Source of the DNA: Actinomycetota bacterium | GTDB taxonomy: Bacteria > Actinomycetota > Geothermincolia > Fen-727 > Anoxymicrobiaceae | Length of the DNA stretch: 47,152 nucleotides | Assembly: GCA_018896525.1 (NCBI GenBank) | Contig: JAHIMR010000003.1 | Location: 1-47,152, forward strand | Direction: 5' to 3' | In this document: in pieces, positions 41,495-47,152 of the stretch | Numbering within the stretch: position 1 is the stretch's first letter | Layout: each line of letters begins with the position of its first letter | Notes under the pieces: generated by a model | The model's database searches: none | Seen by the model: the letters and a program-made list of their open reading frames with translations, nothing else | Told to the model about the DNA's origin: nothing | Translations under genes and position numbers: made by a program

Positions 41495-41527
41495 ATGCCC
41501 TGGCTGATTGGATACCCGGAGGCCTGA
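41495..41527 (+). CDS. Possible ten-residue micro-ORF
   Basis: MPWLIGYPEA, ATG preceded by GAAAGGAGG 7 nt upstream, one of the best Shine-Dalgarno sites in the window, but followed by a stop after ten codons. It may be a leader peptide, a decayed gene start or chance. Confidence 0.3.
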   Translation: MPWLIGYPEA

Positions 41528-41568
41528 GAAACCGCCCTCGAGCTTCTTCGTAATAGTGGGAATAAGAA

Positions 41569-41597
41569 CTGACTGATGAGTTTATTTAAGGTAGAAT
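41569..41597 (+). promoter_or_regulatory. Promoter for the small membrane protein and oxidoreductase
   Basis: CTGACT (41569-41574), 17-bp spacer, TAGAAT (41592-41597), 44 bp before the GTG at 41642. Confidence 0.45.
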
Positions 41598-41641
41598 GTG
41601 AGCGTTCTTGTTGCGCACGGCAAGGAGAAAGGAATACGAGT

Positions 41642-41782
41642 GTGAAACGGCTGTTACTGTTACTGCTTATCGGCGCTCTTGGCGGTTACCTGCTGGGGTT
41701 CCACATGCCGGAGGAAAAGCGGAACCGCGCCCTGAAACTCATGCGCGAGGGGCTGGAGATGCCGTTCCGGCTGTTCGTCTGA
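41642..41782 (+). CDS. Small single-span membrane protein
   Basis: A 46-residue protein: VKRLLLLLLIGALGGYLLGF forms one hydrophobic segment with a GxxxG-like pattern, then a basic amphipathic tail (PEEKRNRALKLMREGLEM). GTG start with AAGGAGAAAGGA upstream. No family is recognised. It lies 46 bp before the oxidoreductase gene and may be co-transcribed with it. Too short for usual gene callers; coding support is the start context and the membrane-like composition. Confidence 0.55.
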   Translation: MKRLLLLLLIGALGGYLLGFHMPEEKRNRALKLMREGLEMPFRLFV

Positions 41783-41828
41783 AATCATCTCCTTTTACGG
41801 GTAGATCTCGCCAAGCAGGAGGTCGAGA

Positions 41829-43373
41829 ATGACACAGTACGACTACGACGTTGTGATCATAGGGTCCGGCGTTGGGGGCCTCACCTGCGGGTCGCTCCTC
41901 TCCAGGGAGGGCCTGAAGGTCCTTGTGCTCGAGCAGAGCGAGAGAATCGGCGGCTGCTGTTCCAACTACGACGTGAACGGCTTCAAGCCCGACGTGGGCG
42001 CCATCTTCGTTATCGGCCACGAGATGTACTACAAGCTGTTTGAACTGTTAGGCCAGCGCCTGGAGGATTACCTTGACTTCCAGCTCATAGACCCGGTCTA
42101 CGACACCATCCTCGAGGACGGGGAGCGCGTCCTGCTGCCCCGGGACATAGACGAGATGGCGGAGGTCGTAGAATCGATTTCCCCCGGAGACGTCGCCGGC
42201 TACTACCGTTACTGCGAGGACATGAAGAAGATCTACGACGTCTACCTGTCCGCGCTGGAGACGCCGATGCCCCCCCTGGCGGACGTGACCCGTCCATCGT
42301 TCCTGGCAAAGGTCGCGGCGCGCAAAGAGCAACTACCCGCCCTCCCGGTGAACGCGTGGCTCGCCACCCGGTCACTGGACAAGGTGGTGGACAGCTACTT
42401 CACCGACCAGCGGATACGGCTGGTATTCGGCTGGGAAAACCTCTACGCGGCTCTTCCCTCCTTCCGGTGCACCGGCCTGCTTTCCAACATCACTTACATG
42501 GGCAGGAGGGGGTTCCACTACCCCAGGGGCGGCATGGTGGCCATCCCCAAAGCGCTTCGCAAGATAACCGAGATGTTCGGCGGGGAGGTCCGGCTGAATG
42601 CGCTGGTGGACAGGATACTGGTGAAGGACGGGAAGGCGACCGGCGTCAGGGTGGCCGGTGGCGAGGAGATATCGGCCAGGGCGGTCATCTCCAACATCCA
42701 CTCCCGCACCACCTACCTGGACCTGGTCGGCTCCGAGCACCTCCCCTACGTGGTCCGGCGCGCGGTCAAGAAGCAGCCGTGCTCCATTCCGGCGCCTACG
42801 TTCTACATGGGGCTCTCCGAGAAGATGGACTCGGTGCGTGCCCACATGACCGCCGTGCTCACCGGCCGGGAAAAGTTCGACAACCTGTTCCCCGAGTTCT
42901 ACGACAAGGGGCTTCTGTACCGCCCCGACGACGGGGCGTTCCTGGTGAGCTGCGCATCCCACGGCGACCCCAACCTCGCTCCCGAGGGAAAGCAGGTCCT
43001 CTCGGTCATCTACATAGCGCCGTACAAGCTCAAGTACCACCGGTGGGACGATATCGCCGACGATTGGGCCTGGGAGTGCGTCGACTCGCTGGAGAAGAGG
43101 GCGTTCCCGGGGTTGCGCTCTAAAGTGGAGTGGATGGACTCGGTGACCCCGGTGGAACTGGAGCGGCGGCTGCGGCTGCCCGAGGGCGCCTTCTCCGGCC
43201 TGGAGATGAGCGGGTCGAACATGGGCCCGTTCCGCCCCTCCTACCGGTCGAGGGCGATAGACAACCTCTACCTGGCAGGCCAGTGCACCAACCCCGGCGG
43301 GGGCGTGCCACTGGTGATGGTATCCGGCATCGCCGCCTCCAGCCACATCATCAACGACTGGCCGAACCTCTAA
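41829..43373 (+). CDS. FAD-dependent oxidoreductase, CrtI/RetSat-like
   Basis: A 514-residue flavoprotein of the phytoene desaturase/retinol saturase group. The N-terminal dinucleotide fold is DVVIIGSGVGGLTCGSLLSR followed by VLVLEQSERIGGCC. The middle contains GRRGFHYPRGGMVAIPKAL, and the C-terminal FAD motif is IDNLYLAGQCTNPGGGVP. These enzymes oxidise or reduce C=C bonds in isoprenoids or related lipids. No other carotenoid gene is present, so the substrate is unknown. ATG follows AGGAGG. Confidence 0.85.
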   Translation: MTQYDYDVVIIGSGVGGLTCGSLLSREGLKVLVLEQSERIGGCCSNYDVNGFKPDVGAIFVIGHEMYYKLFELLGQRLEDYLDFQLIDPVYDTILEDGERVLLPRDIDEMAEVVESISPGDVAGYYRYCEDMKKIYDVYLSALETPMPPLADVTRPSFLAKVAARKEQLPALPVNAWLATRSLDKVVDSYFTDQRIRLVFGWENLYAALPSFRCTGLLSNITYMGRRGFHYPRGGMVAIPKALRKITEMFGGEVRLNALVDRILVKDGKATGVRVAGGEEISARAVISNIHSRTTYLDLVGSEHLPYVVRRAVKKQPCSIPAPTFYMGLSEKMDSVRAHMTAVLTGREKFDNLFPEFYDKGLLYRPDDGAFLVSCASHGDPNLAPEGKQVLSVIYIAPYKLKYHRWDDIADDWAWECVDSLEKRAFPGLRSKVEWMDSVTPVELERRLRLPEGAFSGLEMSGSNMGPFRPSYRSRAIDNLYLAGQCTNPGGGVPLVMVSGIAASSHIINDWPNL

Positions 43374-43388
43374 GATCTTGCGTTTGAT

Positions 43389-43401
43389 GGGGCCTGGCCC
43401 C
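43389..43401. repeat. Short REP-like palindrome
   Basis: GGGGCC T GGCCCC in a TGCGTTTG...TTTGG context; a truncated member of the family at 15115-15190, just after the oxidoreductase stop. Confidence 0.6.
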
Positions 43402-43459
43402 TTTGGAGGACTCGGTGTCGAAGACCGGGTAGTGGACACTCACCAGGATGCAGGCTATT

Positions 43460-43816
43460 TTACCAGTGATCCCATAGTTCTCGAAACCCCAACAGTCTCT
43501 TTGGTAGAGAAAGGTCCAAGGCAAACGCGATCGCTTTTGCCACTTCCAACATGCGTTCCGGGGAGAGGCTCCCAATGGGGTTAGAAAGAAGGCTCTTCGG
43601 CAGGGTGAGGATATTGTCCAGATTGACGCAACACTGCTTGCTCATCCCATCGGCTTTATCCAGCTCCACTTCGGAAGGGATGCCCCTAATGGTCCCGGTG
43701 ATCTCTGCGACAGTGACAGAATTTCTTACTTCAATGGAAACATCCCGGGATATGACCAGAACAGGATGCCTACCTACATCGGGAAGCTGAGCCCACCAAA
43801 CCTCTCCTCTTCTCAT
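43460..43816 (-). CDS. MazF-family toxin, second locus
   Basis: A 118-residue MazF/PemK endoribonuclease: MRRGEVWWAQLP, RHPVLVISRD, ITGTIRGIPSEVEL and NLDNILTLPK cover the conserved blocks. The C-terminus is about 15 residues longer than in the toxin at 21452 (KRLLGFRELWDHW). The ATG shares its A with the antitoxin TGA (TGATG), the usual coupled arrangement. Confidence 0.9.
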   Translation of the reverse strand: MRRGEVWWAQLPDVGRHPVLVISRDVSIEVRNSVTVAEITGTIRGIPSEVELDKADGMSKQCCVNLDNILTLPKSLLSNPIGSLSPERMLEVAKAIAFALDLSLPKRLLGFRELWDHW

Positions 43817-44067
43817 CACCAAGGCTCCCCTGAAAGGATTTCTCCGGCAATTCTAGCCTGAGCTTCCGGCAATGATGATTCGTCGGGGATTCTCTTGTAT
43901 CCTTCACGATAGACCCTCTCCAACTCCCTTTCGCGATTTACATCATATACGAACAGAAAGCACAAGCGCATGAATTCGGCACGAGGTCGACCTTGACTAA
44001 CTTCGTCGAGCTTCGCAAGGAATTCTTCATCTACTGGAACCTGTATTCTTGGTTTGGCTTTACTCAT
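43816..44067 (-). CDS. MazE-like antitoxin, second locus
   Basis: An 83-residue antitoxin. MSKAKPRIQVPVDEEFLAKL is a ribbon-helix-helix-like N-terminus, followed by RPRAEFMRLCFLFVY and the toxin-binding tail ending LSGEPW. The ATG has AAGGAGG 6 nt upstream. It resembles the frameshifted antitoxin at 21775-22010, especially the GYKRIPDES / GYQRIPEST stretch, so the two loci are paralogous. A palindrome upstream (44083-44102) is a candidate operator. Confidence 0.87.
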   Translation of the reverse strand: MSKAKPRIQVPVDEEFLAKLDEVSQGRPRAEFMRLCFLFVYDVNRERELERVYREGYKRIPDESSLPEAQARIAGEILSGEPW

Positions 44068-44082
44068 CTTTGCCTCCTTCTA

Positions 44083-44119
44083 TTGTGTATATTGTTGCAC
44101 AAAGTATTACATATATCAA
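44083..44119 (-). promoter_or_regulatory. Promoter and operator of the second MazEF locus
   Basis: On the minus strand TTGATA (44119-44114) and AACAAT (44096-44091) are 17 bp apart. TTGTG-N10-CACAA (44083-44102) overlaps the -10 and could bind the antitoxin. Confidence 0.4.
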
Positions 44120-44214
44120 TGCACGCATTGACTCATAATAAAAGTACCCCAAAGGGGATAGTGCCCCAAAGGGATTCGTTGAATACGATCTTGCCGTTGA
44201 AGTTTATGGCGTGA

Positions 44215-44384
44215 CTTAGTACCCCGTTCCATAAATACGGTGTCGTACCGAGAGCGCCGAGGCGCCGCTCATGCAAGGCGCGCGACCGAGCTGTACTCCG
44301 TGAGTACAGCGAGGGAGCGGAACGCAGCAGGTGCGGATGCATCGACGTTCGAATGCAAGCGTATTTATGGAATGGGGTACTTAG
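44215..44384. mobile_element. MITE with 20-bp inverted repeats and CTTAG target duplication
   Basis: A 160-bp element (44220-44379) with terminal repeats TACCCCGTTCCATAAATACG and its complement, one mismatch. CTTAG is directly repeated on both outer sides (44215-44219 and 44380-44384), as expected for a 5-bp target duplication. Inside are a perfect hairpin CTGTACTC-CGT-GAGTACAG and GCGCCGAGGCGCC-type repeats. No coding capacity. A diverged relative lies at 5629-5756. Confidence 0.85.
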
Positions 44385-44646
44385 GCCAAACTTCATCCCA
44401 GCAAGAATTGTGGTTTCTTATGGGGATTGAAGCATGAAACAGAAACAGTTTTGCGCCACTGATGCCTGGCACCGTTGTTGAAGAACCGGCGGCGGCCAAC
44501 GCGCGTCTCGAGCGAGCCTGTATCGGAACGTGAATGACAACACAATCATGCGGGAAGGTCTTTCGTGATATAGTGTCAGCATCCATAGCGGTATATGGTT
44601 AATATCGACCCATTGAAGTGACGGGTTACTCTTGAGAGGAGACGGT

Positions 44647-45180
44647 GTGAAGAAGAGCATTGCCCTGTTGTTAGCGCTCCTTATGGTCTTTACCGTAGCC
44701 GTAATGGTAACCGGCTGTGGGTCGGACACGCAGCAGGCGAAGCCGTATATGAACAGCGGCGACAAACTACTCCAGGATTACGAGTCAAAGGCTTCAGCCT
44801 GGAGCGCCCAGATAAACTCGTTGAGCGCGGACCCGGAAACAATCGCCGGCGAAGTCCAGCAGGCCAAGGCCTCCGGCGACGATCTCTTGGTTACGATTCA
44901 AGCCGCTAAATCGGAGTTCGAGAAGATCATGGGGATGAGCGGCTCCGGCTATTACAGGGAATACGCGGAGCTGCGAATAGCCGAACTCGACATCCTGGAC
45001 CAGATGATAAGGAGGACGCACGCGTTCCTCGACGAGCGTGTCGCAATGGTGAGCTCTAAAGACCTGTCCTTCTATCCCGCGCTTCAGCAACGGTTCCAGG
45101 ACGAGATCAATCCTCTTGTGGACGAGGGCCAGGAGCTCGAACAAAGAGCCATGAAGATGAAGTCCGACAGCGGACTCTAG
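44647..45180 (+). CDS. Lipoprotein, paralogue of the one at 4839
   Basis: A 177-residue lipoprotein. The GTG at 44647 has GAGGAG 5 nt upstream. The signal ends VMVTGC (lipobox), followed by GSDTQQAKPYM, matching GGGDTDQAKEYM in the other lipoprotein. The rest is helical with coiled-coil potential (LLQDYESKASAWSAQINSL, then LVDEGQELEQRAMKM). No known domain. It lies next to the IS110 element and is expressed from its own unit. Confidence 0.8.
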   Translation: MKKSIALLLALLMVFTVAVMVTGCGSDTQQAKPYMNSGDKLLQDYESKASAWSAQINSLSADPETIAGEVQQAKASGDDLLVTIQAAKSEFEKIMGMSGSGYYREYAELRIAELDILDQMIRRTHAFLDERVAMVSSKDLSFYPALQQRFQDEINPLVDEGQELEQRAMKMKSDSGL

Positions 45181-45628
45181 GTATCCCCCCCCTCTACTTG
45201 AGGGGCACCTATAAAAGTCAAAGTCAAGGCAGCACTCCTCCCCATGCCCCCTCTCGGGGGTATCTACAGGACATATGTCTTGCTTTGAAGGACGCCCCGT
45301 TGGCTTACGCACCTGCCGGTGGCACCTTCCCCTTCGCTTCTCGCGGACCTTTCAAAACCTGTACGCCGTTAGTCAGTTTTCTGACCATGCACCTATCAGA
45401 GGCTCGAGCACCTGCACAGGCCAGGGCCCTGCCTATGGTTTTATCGGGGCTCACATGAGCCGGGGTCCTAACCAACTCTCGAGCCTCTCTTCCCTCGAGA
45501 GGGAAGCGGGCTAGCCCCTCAATAGAGGATTCCCCGGCTACCCGGTCCGCTTGAAGGGCTAAGGCGTACCGCCACCGGGAGGAACTAATGCTCCCGGAGG
45601 CCCCCCAAAAGCCGGCCGCTTGAGCCCC
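45181..45628 (-). ncRNA. Structured non-coding end of the IS110 element, candidate bridge RNA region
   Basis: 448 bp without a gene between the lipoprotein and the transposase stop, on the 3' side of the transposase. It contains many hairpins: CCGGGAG-N9-CTCCCGG near 45575-45599, GGCTCA-CA-TGAGCC near 45447-45462, CTCTCTTCCCTCGAGAGGGAAG around 45484-45507 described by its arms, and GGGG-rich stems near 45520. IS110-family elements carry a guide (bridge) RNA in a non-coding end; IS1111-type members have it downstream. No boundaries can be drawn. Confidence 0.45.
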
Positions 45629-46654
45629 TTATCCGTTTACCCGGTCGTCAGAGTACTTCCCCCCTTCTCTCATTACCGCCAGCATGACCGCCAGTATCTT
45701 CCTCTGGGTGTTGAGCCTGGCGTTGGTACGGTCTCCGGTCCTCTGAAGGGACCGGCGGTGGAACTCCTTGATTCCGTTTGGTTCTTTGGTCCTCATGGCC
45801 CCGTTGTACGCCTTTCTGGAGATGTCCTTCAGGGTCCCGTTGCCGTCCCGGTTCAGGTGCTCGGGCCCCAGGGGCTTGTCCCCACTCTCGCTTCCCACGA
45901 CTGCCAGCCTCGAGTACTTGTTGAGCTCACTCAGGTTGAAGCGGCTCGAGTCCTGCACGTAGGCGAAGAACCGGGAGGCCCCGATAATCGCCACCCCGGG
46001 TATCTTCTTGAGGCGCGCTATCGCCGGGAAGGCGCCCGACTCCCGCACCATCAGCCGCTCGGCCTTGTCCCTCTGCCTTTCGGCGTCGTCTAACAGGCGG
46101 AAGTCCTGGAGCCGTATCCTCTGCACCGGGGTGTTGTACACCCTGGAGATCGCCTCATGCCTGCCGTCTTCTGTGTAGACAACCCCACCGGTGATAATCA
46201 CACCCTGCTGCCTGAGCCGGCTCTTGATCTGGTTCTTGATCCTGGTGGTGTTCTTCACCATCTGCTGGTGGTGCTGAACCACGATCTTGAAGGTTGCCAT
46301 CTCCTCGTCATCGGTATGGTAGACAACCTTGTAGCCGCCCAGCCGGAGAATCTCCGAGAGCTTCATCGCGTCCACCGGATCGGCCTTGTTCTCCTTGTAC
46401 ACCCAGGCGTTCCGCTTGGGGTCGCAGACCTCAACGCTGTCCGCGTGAGGCAGAAGCAGCCTGCACATCCACCCGGCCATCTCGCCCTCCTCGAAGAGCA
46501 CGCTAACATCACCTTCCAGCCCGCTGACGAACTCTACAAGGTTGTTCTCGGTTGTGGAGAACTTACACCCCTTCAGGATCTTACCCCCTTCGTTCCTGAC
46601 CGCCGCCGCGCACATCGTTGACCCCACATCGATTCCAACGTACACTTCACTCAT
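45629..46654 (-). CDS. IS110-family transposase (DEDD recombinase)
   Basis: A 341-residue transposase. The N-terminal RuvC-like DEDD domain starts YVGIDVGSTMCAAAV (first Asp), has EEGEMAG in the middle and NKADPVDAMKLSEIL for the last Asp residues. The C-terminal Transposase_20 domain shows IARLKKIPGVAIIGASRFF and GSESGDKPLGPEHL, with the Ser expected in the catalytic loop, then RTKEPNGIKEFHRR. It looks complete. The ATG has AAAGGAGCG upstream. IS ends are not clear on either side. Confidence 0.93.
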   Translation of the reverse strand: MSEVYVGIDVGSTMCAAAVRNEGGKILKGCKFSTTENNLVEFVSGLEGDVSVLFEEGEMAGWMCRLLLPHADSVEVCDPKRNAWVYKENKADPVDAMKLSEILRLGGYKVVYHTDDEEMATFKIVVQHHQQMVKNTTRIKNQIKSRLRQQGVIITGGVVYTEDGRHEAISRVYNTPVQRIRLQDFRLLDDAERQRDKAERLMVRESGAFPAIARLKKIPGVAIIGASRFFAYVQDSSRFNLSELNKYSRLAVVGSESGDKPLGPEHLNRDGNGTLKDISRKAYNGAMRTKEPNGIKEFHRRSLQRTGDRTNARLNTQRKILAVMLAVMREGGKYSDDRVNG

Positions 46655-46802
46655 CGGACGCTCCTTTCTGCTCGCTTGCCATTTACACTAACGAGTATAA
46701 TAGGGCGTCCGGCTTTTATTAAACCAACTCTCCAGTCGCCCTCCGCTCCCTGCGTACTTCAGTCCGCATCCCGTGGGGCGCGCTTCCACTGATCGGCTCT
46801 GG

Positions 46803-46830
46803 TTGGCAGGAAGGCCTTCTGTGGTATAAT
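46803..46830 (+). promoter_or_regulatory. Promoter of the DUF4012 gene, apparently leaderless
   Basis: TTGGCA (46803-46808), 16-bp spacer, TATAAT (46825-46830). The ATG at 46839 is 8 nt after the -10 box, about where transcription would start, and there is no Shine-Dalgarno site. Confidence 0.6.
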
Positions 46831-46838
46831 CCATCACC

Positions 46839-47152
46839 ATGAAAAAAACCTTACTAATAGTCGGCATTTGCGTTGCGGTAACACTGTTGGTGCTTGGCCT
46901 GATCGGAGCTTTCAGCTCGCTCGGGGCCTACAGGGAGATGAACGCCGCCAAGGACCAGCTTTTTTCCGCCGTGGAAAGCCTGGAGAAGGGGGACCTGGAG
47001 CCAGCCGCCGCGGGCTTCACCGAGGCCCGGGCCAACGTCGAAAAGGCCGACTCCAAGCTGAATTCGAATATAGTGGGCACAGGTTTCCTGAAGATAGTCC
47101 CTTATGCGGGGACACAGGTGAAGGCCCTCAACAGCTTCATTCAAATCGCGGA
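46839..47152 (+). CDS. DUF4012-like membrane protein, 5' part only
   Basis: The first 104 residues of a longer gene cut by the window end. An N-terminal helix (MKKTLLIVGICVAVTLLVLG) anchors the protein. The helical segment that follows, LFSAVESLEKGDLEPAAAGF then TEARANVEKADSKLN and IVPYAGTQVKALNSF, has the spacing of the DUF4012 N-terminus (aaLrsGDlxxAxxxFxxA...iPgvGxQ). DUF4012 proteins are common near surface-polysaccharide genes in Actinobacteria. The call is moderate because most of the domain lies outside. Confidence 0.65.
   Translation, partial: MKKTLLIVGICVAVTLLVLGLIGAFSSLGAYREMNAAKDQLFSAVESLEKGDLEPAAAGFTEARANVEKADSKLNSNIVGTGFLKIVPYAGTQVKALNSFIQIA

Overview
This is a GC-rich bacterial chromosome segment with many GTG and TTG starts behind strong Shine-Dalgarno sites, several lipoproteins, and a few promoters whose -10 box lies almost on the start codon. 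By eye it resembles a deep-branching, probably anaerobic Actinobacteriota or similar lineage. That assignment is an inference; there is no rRNA or other decisive marker here. No tRNA, rRNA, CRISPR array or integrase was found.

Layout. 0.1-6.6 kb: a K+ channel/RCK gene preceded by an internally deleted ribokinase remnant, a shortened Fpg/Nei glycosylase, a class II aldolase divergent from a xylulokinase, a lipoprotein and an amidohydrolase. 6.7-10.3 kb: a folate-branch operon pabA-pabB-flavodoxin-pabC. 10.3-13.6 kb: a histidine kinase/response regulator pair divergent from a MerR-TetR fusion regulator. 13.6-18.1 kb: a VOC epimerase-like gene, a GNAT acetyltransferase, and two cell-envelope genes (polysaccharide deacetylase, DUF4015 hydrolase), separated by palindromic repeats.

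18.1-24.3 kb is a toxin-antitoxin/defence island. From left to right it holds HEPN+MNT; a decayed copy of the 3' end of a SWIM zinc-finger gene; a two-gene module encoding a small HEPN protein and a 469-residue protein combining winged-helix, nucleotidyltransferase, HEPN-like and PD-(D/E)XK-like segments; a MazF toxin with a frameshifted antitoxin; a second SWIM 3' fragment; a BrnT/BrnA-like pair; and finally the intact SWIM gene with its SNF2 helicase partner. The repeated SWIM ends punctuate the toxin-antitoxin modules. Beyond it lie a SEC-C/pRiA4b protein (27.7-30.5 kb) and an AbiE-like pair (30.8-32.7 kb) with a well-formed promoter.

33-35.6 kb: a DUF362 lipoprotein and a NapH-like polyferredoxin ending in polyglycine. 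35.7-36.7 kb: an SmtB-type metal sensor and a VIT/CCC1-like transporter sharing an operator sequence. 36.8-41.5 kb: an arsenic operon (arsR, acr3, DUF318 permease, three thioredoxin-fold proteins, a CcdA-like ArsG transporter). 41.6-44.1 kb: a small membrane protein, a CrtI-like oxidoreductase and a complete MazEF pair. 44.2-46.7 kb: a 160-bp MITE with a target duplication, a lipoprotein, and an IS110-family transposase with about 450 bp of structured non-coding DNA at its 3' side. The window ends inside a DUF4012-like gene.
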